Origin: Burkholderiales bacterium
GTDB taxonomy: Bacteria > Pseudomonadota > Gammaproteobacteria > Burkholderiales > Burkholderiaceae_C
DNA: 64,000 nt
NCBI GenBank assembly: GCA_030604135.1
Contig: JAUVWL010000019.1
Span: 1-64,000, forward strand
Reading direction: 5' to 3'
The notes beneath the pieces are model-generated. The model was not told where the DNA came from. It made no database searches and saw only the letters and a list, made by a program, of their open reading frames with translations. Positions 42,472 through 51,788 of the stretch are shown piece by piece (the first letter of the stretch is position 1; every line of letters starts with the position of its first letter). Position numbers and translations under genes: made by a program.

Positions 42472-44916
42472 GTGACTTCGTGTCATACTTCACGCATTGT
42501 GGCGTCACCCGATCAGCACGTATCTTCTCTGGCCAAGCAGGCGCGTGAGCTCTTCGTGGTTCACGTGGGTCGCGCTCTTCCCGAACTGGTCAAAGCCTGC
42601 GACAACCGGCTGATGGCCATCCTCGATCAGGCCGGTCCTGCACGCGAAATGCAGGAACGGCGCGACGCCTGGACCGCCTTCCAGAAGAACCAGACCGCCT
42701 GGTTGAACAACAGCCGCCGGGCCGTCCAGCGCACCTTGCTGCCCCGGTTCTCTTCGTCCGGCCATGCACTCAACTCCGGGCGTCTCGAACTGGTCGCCGA
42801 AGGCACCATCGACGACCAGATCCTGGCCTCCAGGCTGGCCATGCGGGTGCTGGACAAGGCCTCCAGCGAACTCAACGAACTGCGCCTGCGCATCCAGCAC
42901 CTGGAAAAACGCCAGGAGCTGCCGCGCGGCGACATCCTGCTGCCCGACGTGGTGGCCCGTATCCTGATCGACCAGTGGCTGGACGCCCAGATGACCCGTG
43001 AAGGCTGGGCGTTGGTTCAAGATGCCATGGCACCCGTCATGGCCGATCGCCTGCTCGATGCCTACAAGGCGGCCAATGAGTTCCTCGTCAACAGTGGCGT
43101 GATGAAGGAAATCGACCTCAATGCCCTGGTCAAACGCGCACCTGGCAGCCGAACCGGCACAGCGGCCGATCGCGATGACGACCCCGATTCGGGTGAATCG
43201 GGCGGAGCCCAGGCTGACCGCCGCAGAGGTGGCAACGGTGGCGGTGGCGGTGGCGGTGGCGGTGGCGGTGGCGGTGGCGGTGGCGGCGGCGGCGGCGGCG
43301 CTGAAAGCAGTCTCGCCTCCAACCTGGGCAGCGCACCCTCCTCCTTGCGCCGGGCCGGTTTCGGCGTGCACGACGAAACCCGCATGATGACCGGCACCTC
43401 GCCGCTGGCGCGCGCGCGCCAGCGGGCCCAGGGTGTCATGGGCCGCCTCAAGCGCCTGCTGATGGACCGGGTGGGCGGTGACTTCGAGGCCACCCAGATC
43501 CTGGAGCCATCCGCGCCGCTGCAACAGGCCATCCAGCGTGTGGCGCCAGTGGTCCGAAGCGACATCGGCGTGCCCCTCACCGGCAGCTCGGGCGGCGGTA
43601 TCGCCGTCATCGATGCCAGCCACGTGCATCGTGCGGCCCAGGCCTTGCGCGAACGCACGACCGAGCTCAAACAGGCGGCCGAGACGCCGAGCGAGAAGGC
43701 CACCATCGAGGTGGTGGCCCTCATGTTCCAGAGCATCCTGGCCGAAGAACGCATTCCCCCCAGTGTGCGCGTGTGGTTTGCGCGCCTGCAGATTCCCGTG
43801 CTTCGGGTGGCACTGGCCGAGCCCGAATTCTTCAGCGCCCTGCAGCACCCGGCGCGACGCCTGATCGACCGCATGGGCTCGGTGGTACTGGGTTTCGACA
43901 CAGACGTCACCTCGGCCGCGCTGGAAGCCGAGATCAAGCGCGTGGTGCAGGTGATCGAGCAGTACCCCGAAACCGGCCGGCGCGTGTTCCAGCTGGTTTA
44001 CGACGAATTCCAGAAATTCCTCTCGACCTACCTGAGCGAGCAGAACGCCGCCACCAGCAAGTTCGTCAGCGTGGCCCAGCAGGTCGAACAGAAAGAGACT
44101 CTGGTCGTCCAGTACACCATCGAGTTGCGCAAGCTGCTCGACGACATGCCGGTCCGCTCCGAAGTGCGCGATTTCATGTTCAAGGTCTGGGTTGAGGTGC
44201 TGGCGGTGGCCAGCGTCAAGTACGGCCTCAAGCACGAAGAAACGGCCTCACTCAAGCAGGTGGCTTCCGACCTGCTGTGGGCCGCCAGCGCCAAACCCAA
44301 TCGGGCCGACCGCGCCCGGGTCATTCAGCAATTGCCCACCCTGCTTCAGCGCCTGCGCCAGGGCATGGGGCTGCTCGGATACCCTCCGGCCCTGCAGGAC
44401 CAGCACATCAAGTCGGTCAGCGACACCCTGGCTGATGCCTTCATGTCGCGCACCGAGCAGATTCCCCAGGAAAGTCTGGACCGCCTCGCCCAGCGCCTGT
44501 CCAACCTGGAAGACTTCCTGCCGGACAGCAGCGTCGGCGACCTCGATCTGGACGACGAGAGCATCGAAATGATCACCGGGGTGGACGCCAACAACATCGA
44601 GGTGATCCGTCAAGGCGGCAGCAAACCCAACGAGGCCATGCGGTCCTGGGCGATCGAGCTGCAGGTGGGCAGCTGGTTCACGCTTGACCACAACAGCAAA
44701 CTCAACAGCGTGCAACTGGCTTGGCGCAGCGAGCGCGGTCAGTTGTTCCTGTTCGCGACCAGCGCTGGCCGCTGCTTCCTGATGCCTGTGCTTCGAGTGG
44801 CCGCCTACCTGCAGGCCGGCCTGCTGTTGCCGGCCGAGGAAGAGGCGCTGACCGTTCGCGCCACACGCGACGCGCTGGCCAAACTCGACGCCAACCCGGA
44901 GCGGTTGCTCAGCTGA
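42472..44916 (+). CDS. DUF1631 family protein with polyglycine tract
   Basis: A protein of about 814 residues of the DUF1631 family, common in Burkholderiales and Pseudomonas; role unknown. It is soluble, largely helical, with landmarks MAILDQAG, WLNNSRRAVQRTLLPRFSSSGH, LVYDEFQKFLSTYLSEQN and a C-terminal PilZ-like stretch GSWFTLDHNSKLNSVQLAWRSERGQLFLFATSAGRCFLM. Residues about 253-276 are a run of 21 glycines encoded by a GGTGGC repeat. GTG 42472 is chosen for its purine-rich leader; GTG 42499 is possible. The gene follows secF by 56 bp and converges on dprA. Confidence 0.85.
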   Translation: MTSCHTSRIVASPDQHVSSLAKQARELFVVHVGRALPELVKACDNRLMAILDQAGPAREMQERRDAWTAFQKNQTAWLNNSRRAVQRTLLPRFSSSGHALNSGRLELVAEGTIDDQILASRLAMRVLDKASSELNELRLRIQHLEKRQELPRGDILLPDVVARILIDQWLDAQMTREGWALVQDAMAPVMADRLLDAYKAANEFLVNSGVMKEIDLNALVKRAPGSRTGTAADRDDDPDSGESGGAQADRRRGGNGGGGGGGGGGGGGGGGGGGGGAESSLASNLGSAPSSLRRAGFGVHDETRMMTGTSPLARARQRAQGVMGRLKRLLMDRVGGDFEATQILEPSAPLQQAIQRVAPVVRSDIGVPLTGSSGGGIAVIDASHVHRAAQALRERTTELKQAAETPSEKATIEVVALMFQSILAEERIPPSVRVWFARLQIPVLRVALAEPEFFSALQHPARRLIDRMGSVVLGFDTDVTSAALEAEIKRVVQVIEQYPETGRRVFQLVYDEFQKFLSTYLSEQNAATSKFVSVAQQVEQKETLVVQYTIELRKLLDDMPVRSEVRDFMFKVWVEVLAVASVKYGLKHEETASLKQVASDLLWAASAKPNRADRARVIQQLPTLLQRLRQGMGLLGYPPALQDQHIKSVSDTLADAFMSRTEQIPQESLDRLAQRLSNLEDFLPDSSVGDLDLDDESIEMITGVDANNIEVIRQGGSKPNEAMRSWAIELQVGSWFTLDHNSKLNSVQLAWRSERGQLFLFATSAGRCFLMPVLRVAAYLQAGLLLPAEEEALTVRATRDALAKLDANPERLLS
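43237..43299 (+). repeat. Hexanucleotide tandem repeat (GGTGGC)8 plus (GGC)5
   Basis: Eight perfect copies of GGTGGC (43237-43284) followed by five GGC triplets (43285-43299), in frame, giving 21 consecutive glycines in the DUF1631 protein. Unit lengths of six and three keep the frame, so copy changes would alter linker length but not truncate the protein. Confidence 0.95.
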
Positions 44917-44935
44917 GGCAGTGCGCATGCTCACC

Positions 44936-44963
44936 GTGGATTCCCGCGTGCGCGGGAATCCAC
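44936..44963. repeat. REP-like palindrome between the DUF1631 gene and dprA
   Basis: A perfect 13-bp inverted repeat GTGGATTCCCGCG/CGCGGGAATCCAC with a 2-base loop, in the gap between two convergent genes. The same element occurs twice after pgk (59795-59929). It may also serve as a bidirectional terminator stem, though no T run follows. Confidence 0.7.
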
Positions 44964-45020
44964 AACCGTCGGGGCACGCAGCATTTGGCCACCTCGCCCG
45001 AACGGACACCTCAACAAGGG

Positions 45021-46133
45021 CTAAGCCGAACCCATGCGCTGCAGCAGGCCACCGGGCAAGCGGGCCACCTGACCGGCCAGTTCCAGCTCCAGCAGCCGTG
45101 CCTGAAGTGTCGGTGTGTCGACACCGGTGCGTGCCTGCAGGGCGTCGAAGCTGACCGGATCAAAGCCCATCGCCCGCAGCAAGGAAGCCTCATCTGCGGT
45201 GGTAGCGATCAGATCCGGTTCGGCAGATGCCCGGCCAGCTTGGGCAGGCGGCGCCAGCCTCAGGTCTTCCAGAATGTCCTGCGCCGACTCGACCAGCTTG
45301 GCACCCTGGCGGATCAGGGCATGGCAACCCCGGGCGTGCGGTGAATGAATGGACCCCGGTATGGCAAACACCTCGCGACCCTGCTCAGCGGCCAGCCGGG
45401 CAGTGATGAGCGAGCCCGATTGCACCGCCGCCTCCACCACCAGGGTGCCCTGCGACAGGCCGGCAATGAGGCGGTTGCGCCGGGGAAAGTGTGACTGGTG
45501 CGGACCAGTGCCAGGCAGGTATTCACTGATCAGGCAGCCATTGACCGCGATGCGCCGGGCCAGCTCGCTGTGGCGACGCGGGTAGACGATGTCCAACCCA
45601 GTGCCCACCACCGCGATCGTCGGTCCGCCGCCTTCCAGCGCGCCTTCATGGGCCGCCCCGTCAACACCCGCTGCCAGGCCCGAGACCACACACACGCCCG
45701 ATCCAGCCAGGGCGGACGCGAACTGTCGCGCATTGGCCTGGCCCTGCGGCGTGGGATTGCGCGAGCCGACCATGGCCAGGCGGACCGGGTGCCGAAGCAC
45801 CCGCAGGTCACCCTGCACCCAGAGCAGCAGCGGCGGGTCGGCCATCTGCAACAGCTCGGGAGGAAAAGCCGCATCGGCAAAGCTCAGCACATGGTGTTCA
45901 GGCGATGCGGCCAGCCAGGCATGGGCTCGGTCCAGTTGAGCGGCCAGGTCGGCAGGCTCATCGGCCAGTGCCTGGGCCACACGGGCATTGACCAGGGCCT
46001 GACATGCAGCGGGCGGCTGGGACAACACCGCTTCAGGCGGGCCGAACGCGGCCAGCAGACGGCGCGCCGTCTCCGGGCCCACACCGGGCGTGAGCAACAG
46101 GCGCAGCCAGGCGCGCAGTTCGTCGGCGCTCAT
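45021..46133 (-). CDS. dprA: DNA-processing protein DprA
   Basis: A 370-residue protein that loads RecA on incoming single-stranded DNA in natural transformation. An N-terminal SAM-like region (LRLLLTPGVGPETARRLLAAFG) is followed by the Rossmann core with LAMVGSRNPTPQGQANARQFA, VVSGLAAGVDGAAHEGALE, TIAVVGTGLDIVYPRRHSELA, SEYLPGTGPHQSHFPRRNRLIAGLSQGTLVVEAAVQSGSLITARLAAEQGREVFAIPGS and a C-terminal winged-helix domain (VDTPTLQARLLELELAGQVARLPGGLLQRMG). ATG 46133 is chosen; the frame continues upstream with poorer coding character. It lies downstream of the LysM gene on the same strand. Confidence 0.94.
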   Translation of the reverse strand: MSADELRAWLRLLLTPGVGPETARRLLAAFGPPEAVLSQPPAACQALVNARVAQALADEPADLAAQLDRAHAWLAASPEHHVLSFADAAFPPELLQMADPPLLLWVQGDLRVLRHPVRLAMVGSRNPTPQGQANARQFASALAGSGVCVVSGLAAGVDGAAHEGALEGGGPTIAVVGTGLDIVYPRRHSELARRIAVNGCLISEYLPGTGPHQSHFPRRNRLIAGLSQGTLVVEAAVQSGSLITARLAAEQGREVFAIPGSIHSPHARGCHALIRQGAKLVESAQDILEDLRLAPPAQAGRASAEPDLIATTADEASLLRAMGFDPVSFDALQARTGVDTPTLQARLLELELAGQVARLPGGLLQRMGSA

Positions 46134-46309
46134 CGGCTGGGGTGGTCTCAGAGGCTGAGTGGGAATTGGGCGTGCCCGCAAGGGTGCCCCAAAGCGCCGC
46201 CGGCAAGGCGCAAAGCACAGGCGTAGCTCGGGCTACGGCGCGCATTTGCAACGCTGCAGGCGGTGGTTTGAGGTAGCAAGGCGGGCATGACCGATTCCCT
46301 CTCAGCCAC
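46134..46309. other. dprA-lysM gap with GC-rich palindromic repeat-like sequence
   Basis: Holds CGTAGC-TCGG-GCTACG (46229-46244) in a larger imperfect dyad with GGCGC-rich flanks, and a GTGCCCGCAAGGGTGCCCC stretch. It resembles intergenic repeats of Comamonadaceae from memory; no gene seen. Confidence 0.4.
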
Positions 46310-47659
46310 TCACGGGTTGGTGAACCGGTCACCGACCTTCACACCGTCACCGATCTCCAGCACCAGCGCATAAGACACGTTCTCAAAGGTGCGGAACACC
46401 ATCATGAGACCGTTGCGCTCGCCGGGCAGGCGCATCATCGGGCGGCTGCTGTCGGTGCGGTCGGCGAGGCGGTTGGTCTCGCGCTGCAACGCAAAGACGT
46501 GCCCCTGTTCAACACCATGGCTGCTGCCACGGTTGATGGCCACCACCTGGTTCTGGGCAGCAAAGGTCACGGCGTTGCCATAGACCTTGACCACCGAGCC
46601 GGTCATGGGGCCGGGCGGTGCGCTGGGCACATAGTTGGTGAACTCGCGCGGCGGCTCGGGCAGCAAGCGGTCGCCCACGCGCATTTCTTCCTTGGCCTGG
46701 GTGATGTCGATCGTGGCCGGGACGATTTCCGCCGTGGCCTCCGCTGCCTTGGGCGCCGGCGCTGCTGCCACCTGCTGGCGCTCGATGTTGGCCGGGTTGT
46801 CGAACTGGGGCTGGTAGCTGTCGGTCACCTCGGCGGCCGGCCCACTGGCCGGCGTTGGTGGCGGGGCCACCTCGCGCAACTCCTCGTCACGCACCAGCTC
46901 GGCCTTGCCCACGTACTGGGCCTCGTGGCCAATGATGTTGCCCGTCTCCGGGTCGCGCAGGGGCACGGCGTTGCGGAACACCCGGTACTGCCGGCCATCG
47001 GCGACCCGCAGAGGCTGAGTGTCGTCAGAAGCACCGCTGCCGTACTGCGCACGCGCATAGGCCCTGTCGCCGCGACTGAGCAGCACGCGCGACTCGGGCG
47101 TGGCCACGATGCGCGGCGCCCGCGCAAAGGTGGCCTCGTCCACGATGAGGGGCTCGGTCAGGAAGGACTCGATGGCCTGCAGGGAAATCGGCGGAATGGC
47201 CGAATCGGACAGGGCCTCCGAGCGGATGCGGGGCGAGACCTTGACGGTCTCCAGCCCACCGTCGGGCCGGCGTGTGCTCAGACGGGCACGGCCACTGGAG
47301 GTATCAAGGTACAGCACCTGTCCAGGGAAGATCAGGTGCGGGTTGCGGATGTCCTGCAGGTTCATGCCCCACAGCTCGGGCCAGCGCCAGGGGCTCTTGA
47401 GAAAGATGCCCGCAATGGCCCACAGGGTATCACCCCGCTTGATGGTGTATTCGGAGGGAGCGTCTGGCGCCAGCTCGGACAGGGGCACACCGGCCTCGGC
47501 CACCTGCTGGGCGGTGGCCCGCTGCTGCTGCGTGATGGGGAAGTTCTGCGCCAGGGCACTGGTGGCCACGGCACCGGTCAGCAGCAGGCTGGCCAGGGCC
47601 AGTGGGCGCAGCGCCGGAGCAAAAAAAGCGGAAGCGGACGTGAGGGTCTTCGATGGCAT
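46310..47659 (-). CDS. Exported LysM-domain protein
   Basis: A 449-residue secreted or periplasmic protein. Signal peptide of about 38 residues (MPSKTLTSASAFFAPALRPLALASLLLTGAVATSALAQ). The LysM motif at about 71-120 (YTIKRGDTLWAIAGIFLKSPWRWPELWGMNLQDIRNPHLIFPGQVLYL) should bind peptidoglycan. The middle is Pro/Ala rich and the C-terminal part (VKVYGNAVTFAAQNQVVAINRGSSHGVEQGHVFALQRE) resembles a beta-rich domain of unknown use. Start ATG 47659. It lies between dprA and the divergent def gene, the usual arrangement in this order. Confidence 0.88.
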   Translation of the reverse strand: MPSKTLTSASAFFAPALRPLALASLLLTGAVATSALAQNFPITQQQRATAQQVAEAGVPLSELAPDAPSEYTIKRGDTLWAIAGIFLKSPWRWPELWGMNLQDIRNPHLIFPGQVLYLDTSSGRARLSTRRPDGGLETVKVSPRIRSEALSDSAIPPISLQAIESFLTEPLIVDEATFARAPRIVATPESRVLLSRGDRAYARAQYGSGASDDTQPLRVADGRQYRVFRNAVPLRDPETGNIIGHEAQYVGKAELVRDEELREVAPPPTPASGPAAEVTDSYQPQFDNPANIERQQVAAAPAPKAAEATAEIVPATIDITQAKEEMRVGDRLLPEPPREFTNYVPSAPPGPMTGSVVKVYGNAVTFAAQNQVVAINRGSSHGVEQGHVFALQRETNRLADRTDSSRPMMRLPGERNGLMMVFRTFENVSYALVLEIGDGVKVGDRFTNP

Positions 47660-47945
47660 GTAGGGCCCCTGGGGCAGGCTCGCGGGCATCGGCCAGCCCA
47701 GGAAGAGCCGGGCCGACGCACCTGGGCACTGTCGGTCTTGACAAGTCGCATTTGATTTTGCGCCCAAGCCATTGATTAGGCAATGTTTGTGGGCGCAGGC
47801 ACGAGCACGCGCGGAGAAAAGTGGCGAAAATAGCGACAAACGGCCAAGAGTGTCGCGGGCACGCCATGGGCACCGCCGACAGCCGGCCATTCCATCCCAC
47901 TGAACGGTTCAGGGCCTGCCCGCAGGCGCCTTTTCGCTGATCGCC

Positions 47946-48467
47946 ATGAATTCGCCCGAGTTGCTGCCCATTCTCTGCTACCCCGATCCCCGTCTGCACA
48001 CCGTCGCCCAACCGGTCGTTGCGGTGGACGATCGCATCCGCGCGCTGATCGTGCGCATGTTGGCCACCATGTACGACGCCAACGGCATCGGCCTGGCGGC
48101 CACCCAGGTGGACGTGCACGAACGCCTGATCGTGATCGATGTCAGCGAAACACGCGACCAGCCAATGGTGCTCATCAACCCCGAGATCGAATGGGCCAGC
48201 GACGAAAAACGCAAGGGTGAGGAAGGTTGCCTTTCGGTACCCGGCATTTACGACGGGGTCGAGCGCTCGGTGGCGGTGCGCGTGCGTGCACTCGATGGCG
48301 AAGGCAAGAGCCGTGTGATCGAGGCCGAGGGCATGCTGGCGGTGTGCATCCAGCACGAGATGGACCACCTGATGGGCAAGGTGTTTGTCGAGTACCTGTC
48401 CATGCTCAAGCGTACCCGCATCAAGGGCAAGCTGGCCAAGGCCCGCCGTGAGGCGGAGCGCGCATGA
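47946..48467 (+). CDS. def: Peptide deformylase
   Basis: A 173-residue metalloenzyme removing the formyl group from new proteins. The three family motifs are GIGLAATQ (about residue 49), EEGCLSVPG with the metal Cys, and HEMDH at residues 137-141 with the two metal His and the catalytic Glu. ATG 47946 ([17 protein letters not shown]). It is divergent from the LysM gene and leads the def-lipoprotein-fmt-azlCD set. Confidence 0.96.
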   Translation: MNSPELLPILCYPDPRLHTVAQPVVAVDDRIRALIVRMLATMYDANGIGLAATQVDVHERLIVIDVSETRDQPMVLINPEIEWASDEKRKGEEGCLSVPGIYDGVERSVAVRVRALDGEGKSRVIEAEGMLAVCIQHEMDHLMGKVFVEYLSMLKRTRIKGKLAKARREAERA

Positions 48468-48967
48468 CGGCGCGTGCGGCCCTGATCAGGCTGGTCACCC
48501 TGGTGCTGGCCGGGTTGCTCGCCGGCTGTTCGGCCATGCCCGAGCGGCTGGTCACAGGCACGCCACGCGCCGACATCGAGCGGGCGCTGGGCCGGCCCAG
48601 CGCCGTGATCGACCTGGACAAGGGCACACGCCTGCAGTATTCGCGCCAGCCGGCCGGCCAACAGGTGTACAACCTCGAACTCGATGCCCAGGGCCAGTTG
48701 CGCCGGGTCGATCAGGTCATGGACCCGGCCTGGTTTGCCCAGGTCGAGGTCGACCGCTGGACCCGGGACGATGTGTTGCGCCTGTTCGGCCGCCCGGCCC
48801 TGGTCGAACGCGTGGCCTTGTTCGACGGCGACATCTGGACCTACCGCTACATGGATGCCTTCTGGCCACGCCAGTTCCACGTTCATCTGGACCCGGCGGG
48901 GGTGGTGCGCAAGCTGATGCACACCGACGAGCCCATGCCCGACGAAGCATTTGACCCGGGCCGCTGA
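48464..48967 (+). CDS. Outer-membrane-type lipoprotein, SmpA/OmlA-like
   Basis: A 167-residue predicted lipoprotein: signal [22 protein letters not shown] with lipobox LLAGC. The mature part has two repeats of a BamE/SmpA-like pattern ([37 protein letters not shown] and [35 protein letters not shown]). It overlaps the def stop by ATGA, so it is co-translated with deformylase, and fmt follows at 32 bp. Exact role unknown. Confidence 0.8.
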   Translation: MTARAALIRLVTLVLAGLLAGCSAMPERLVTGTPRADIERALGRPSAVIDLDKGTRLQYSRQPAGQQVYNLELDAQGQLRRVDQVMDPAWFAQVEVDRWTRDDVLRLFGRPALVERVALFDGDIWTYRYMDAFWPRQFHVHLDPAGVVRKLMHTDEPMPDEAFDPGR

Positions 48968-48999
48968 CCGCCCGGGTCTGCCATCCTTGTTCTGATCTC

Positions 49000-49974
49000 A
49001 TGAATATCGTGTTTGCCGGTACGCCGGAATTCGCCCGCGTGGCGCTAGAACGCCTGCTGGCCGCCGGTTTCCGTGTGCCGCTGGTGCTGACCCAGCCCGA
49101 CCGGCCGGCCGGCCGCGGCATGAAGCTGCAGGCCTCACCGGTCAAGCAGCTGGCCCTTGAACACGGCATCGAGGTGGCGCAGCCGCGCAGCCTGCGCCTG
49201 GACGGCAAGTACCCAGATGACGCGGCCACCGCGCGCGAAGCCCTGCTGGCGGCGCAGGCCGATGTGATGGTGGTCGCGGCCTACGGCCTGATCCTGCCGG
49301 CCTGGGTTCTTCAGTTGCCCCGGCTGGGTTGCCTGAACATCCACGCATCGGTGCTGCCGCGCTGGCGCGGTGCCGCGCCCATCCACCGCGCCATCGAAGC
49401 CGGCGACGCCGAGACCGGTATCACCATCATGCAGATGGACGAGGGCCTGGACACCGGCGACATGCTGCTGGTCGAGAAACTGCCCATTGGCACCGAGGAC
49501 ACCACCGCCACTCTGCACGACCGGCTGGCCACGCTGGGAGGGCGCCTCGTCGTCGAGGCTCTGGAGCTGGCCGCCTGCGGGGGTCTGACACGCACGCCAC
49601 AACCGGCCGAAGGCGTGACCTATGCGCACAAGATCGAGAAGGCCGAAGGTGCCATCGACTGGACGCTGCCGGCGGCGCTGACCGCGCGTCGGGCGCGCGC
49701 CTTCAACCCGTTCCCCGGCCTCAGTGCCTCGCTGGGCGGCGAAGCCATCAAGATCTGGTCGGCGAAGGCAGATACCCAGTCTTTGCCGGTCGACGGCGCG
49801 CCGGGCCAGGTGCTCGCGGCAGGCGCCGATGGCATCCGGGTTGCCACCGGCAACGGCGTGCTGGTGCTGACCGAACTGCAGCGCGCCGGCGGCAAACGCC
49901 TGGCCGCAGGCGACTTCCTGCGCGGTTTTGCCATCACGCCGGGGCAGGTGTTCGACAGCGCGGCGGGCGGCTGA
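49000..49974 (+). CDS. fmt: Methionyl-tRNA formyltransferase
   Basis: A 324-residue enzyme that formylates initiator methionyl-tRNA. Landmarks: [18 protein letters not shown], the folate/catalytic region [61 protein letters not shown], and the C-terminal OB-like domain ([22 protein letters not shown]). Its stop shares a base with the azlC start (TGATG). Def, fmt and their lipoprotein neighbour form one operon. Confidence 0.96.
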   Translation: MNIVFAGTPEFARVALERLLAAGFRVPLVLTQPDRPAGRGMKLQASPVKQLALEHGIEVAQPRSLRLDGKYPDDAATAREALLAAQADVMVVAAYGLILPAWVLQLPRLGCLNIHASVLPRWRGAAPIHRAIEAGDAETGITIMQMDEGLDTGDMLLVEKLPIGTEDTTATLHDRLATLGGRLVVEALELAACGGLTRTPQPAEGVTYAHKIEKAEGAIDWTLPAALTARRARAFNPFPGLSASLGGEAIKIWSAKADTQSLPVDGAPGQVLAAGADGIRVATGNGVLVLTELQRAGGKRLAAGDFLRGFAITPGQVFDSAAGG

Positions 49975-50717
49975 TGTTTCTCAGCGCCGCCTACCGCGCC
50001 CGCCCCGAATACCGCGAGGGCATCCGCGACCAGACCACGGTGGCCATGGGCATCGCCGCCTGGGGCCTGATGACCGGTGTGGCCATGGTCAAGTCGGGCC
50101 TGTCGGTGCTCGAAGCCCTGCTGATGACCTTTATCGTCTACGCCGGCAGCGCGCAGCTGGCGGCGGTGCCGATGATCGCCGCCGGTGCGCCAATGTGGGT
50201 GATTCTGGCGGCGGCCTTCTGCGTCAACCTGCGCTTTGTGGTGTTCTCGGCCCACCTGCGCCCGTACATGATGCACATGCCCCGCCTGCATCGTGTGGTC
50301 TCGGGTTTCGTCACCGGCGACCTGAGCTATGTGTTCTTCGCCAAACGCTACCCCAAACCCGGCAACACGCCAGACGAGCTGACCGCGCAACAGGCCTACC
50401 TGATGGGCAACTGCGCCATCAACTTCACCGCCTGGATGGTCGCCAGCGTGGTCGGCATCCTGGCGGCCCACGTGGTACCCACCGAATGGGGCCTGGGTTT
50501 TGCCGGCATCCTGGCGCTGCTGGGCGTGCTGTGTTCGCTGGCCACCTCGCCGCTGCGCATGATCTCCGCCGGGGTGGCCGGGGCGGCGGCCGTGGTCGCC
50601 TTCGCGCTGCCGCTCAAACTCAACATCCTGGTCGCCATTGCCTGCGCGGTGGCCATGTGCCTGGTGCTGGAAAAAACCCCGTTGTTCGGCCACAAGGAAG
50701 GCGCCCACCATGCTTGA
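49974..50717 (+). CDS. azlC: AzlC family branched-chain amino-acid exporter, large subunit
   Basis: A 247-residue membrane protein with about seven helices of the AzlC/YgaZ family, which with AzlD exports branched-chain amino acids or methionine. Landmarks: FIVYAGSAQLAAVPMIAAGAPMWVILAAAFCVNLRFVVFSAHLRPY and GLGFAGILALLGVLCSLATSPLRM. Start ATG 49974 overlaps fmt, and the end overlaps azlD by eight bases. Confidence 0.9.
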   Translation: MFLSAAYRARPEYREGIRDQTTVAMGIAAWGLMTGVAMVKSGLSVLEALLMTFIVYAGSAQLAAVPMIAAGAPMWVILAAAFCVNLRFVVFSAHLRPYMMHMPRLHRVVSGFVTGDLSYVFFAKRYPKPGNTPDELTAQQAYLMGNCAINFTAWMVASVVGILAAHVVPTEWGLGFAGILALLGVLCSLATSPLRMISAGVAGAAAVVAFALPLKLNILVAIACAVAMCLVLEKTPLFGHKEGAHHA

Positions 50718-51045
50718 CCTGGACCTGAACACCCTGCTGATCATCCTGGCCATGGGCGTGGTCACGCTCATCACCCGCTCGTTCTTCCTGTTTTCCGACC
50801 GGCCATGGACGCTGCCGCACTGGGCGCAGCGGGGGCTGCAGTACGCCCCCATCGCCGCGCTGGCCGCCGTGGTGGTGCCCGAGATCGTCACCACCCAGGG
50901 CGCGCTGGTCGACACCTGGCAGGATGCCAGGCTGTTCGCCGCCGTCGCGGGTGCGGCCTGGTTCTACTGGCGTCGCGGTGTGCTCGGCACCATCGTGGCC
51001 GGCATGGCGGTCTACCTGCCCCTGCGCATCGGGCTGGGGTGGTGA
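50710..51045 (+). CDS. azlD: AzlD family branched-chain amino-acid exporter, small subunit
   Basis: A 111-residue membrane protein with four helices of the AzlD/YgaH family: LLIILAMGVVTLITRSFFLF, LQYAPIAALAAVVVPEIV, ARLFAAVAGAAWFYWRRG and GTIVAGMAVYLPLRIGLG. It overlaps azlC and should form the exporter with it. Confidence 0.9.
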   Translation: MLDLDLNTLLIILAMGVVTLITRSFFLFSDRPWTLPHWAQRGLQYAPIAALAAVVVPEIVTTQGALVDTWQDARLFAAVAGAAWFYWRRGVLGTIVAGMAVYLPLRIGLGW

Positions 51046-51204
51046 GCGTGCGTACGCTCCTGATCTGATCGCAGGAATCCTGCGGCAACAAGGCGGCCTG
51101 TTTCCAACGCACCCCAGACACACAAGCTCACGGGTTCAGCGAAACCGCTTTACCCGTGCCGGTGCGCGCGCTCGGCTCGTTGACGCTCGGCATGCTCGGG
51201 CCGG

Positions 51205-51510
51205 TCAGGGCTTCTTGGCGTATGCCGTGCACCAGCCTTTGCCGGCCACCTGCTTGCCTGGGAAGATGCCGCAAGCAGCGGCCTCGTCGCTGGCTTTGCC
51301 CTGGTAGAGAACGCAATTGCTGCATTGCTGGCCGGCCTTGTATTTGGCATGCGTGGCTTTCGTGGCGTCGACCTTGTAGTGCAGGTTCACCGCCATCGCC
51401 TCGGTTTCGGCCACCATCGGCTGGCCCGCTGCACGCGCCATGCTGCTGATTGCCATGGCACATGAGGCAGCAGCCACCTGAACCATGAATACACGTCGTT
51501 GGATTTGCAC
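51205..51510 (-). CDS. High-potential iron-sulfur protein (HiPIP)
   Basis: A 101-residue periplasmic electron carrier with one 4Fe-4S cluster. Signal QRRVFMVQVAAASCAMAISSMARA carries a twin-arginine motif, as normal for HiPIPs. Cluster ligands: CSNCVLYQG, AACGIFPGK and GWCTAYAKK (Cys-x2-Cys, Cys, Cys). GTG 51510 is preferred over GTG 51519 because GGAG then lies eight bases upstream. It may donate electrons to a terminal oxidase or a denitrification enzyme; it stands alone and converges on azlD. Confidence 0.9.
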   Translation of the reverse strand: MQIQRRVFMVQVAAASCAMAISSMARAAGQPMVAETEAMAVNLHYKVDATKATHAKYKAGQQCSNCVLYQGKASDEAAACGIFPGKQVAGKGWCTAYAKKP

Positions 51511-51620
51511 TTCGATCACTCCAGAGATGCCAGAACATGCTGGCGCTATTGGCCCATGGCACCGAAGGGGAGGCCATGTGGAAGTCCGGTACCGGTCCCG
51601 CGCCAGTAGACATGCCCAAA

Positions 51621-51718
51621 CTTAAATGGCGGTTAAGCCCCCACCGAACGGTCCCGCCACCCGGTGGGTTCCTGAAAACACCAAGGTGCTGTCTGGTGCG
51701 CACTTAAGCCGCGCTTAA
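51621..51718 (+). promoter_or_regulatory. Two PmrA/QseB-type boxes before the envelope-modification operon
   Basis: CTTAA-ATGGCG-GTTAA (51621-51636) and CTTAA-GCCGCG-CTTAA (51703-51718). The direct repeat CTTAA-N6-CTTAA is the known binding pattern of PmrA/QseB-type response regulators. They lie about 150 and 70 bp before the first gene of an operon that itself encodes such a regulator. Confidence 0.65.
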
Positions 51719-51788
51719 CACTGGGTGGCGAGCATCCGGGCATCGACTGCCGCCATCACATGGGCGCGGTCTGAACCTGTGCCCAGCC

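Noticed and set aside
43201..43320. The glycine repeat as a CRISPR or minisatellite array
   Set aside because: The unit is six bases without spacers and in frame; it is a coding microsatellite.
51128..51703. A 191-codon minus-strand frame overlapping the HiPIP gene
   Set aside because: It is in another frame of the well-supported HiPIP gene and lacks any motif.
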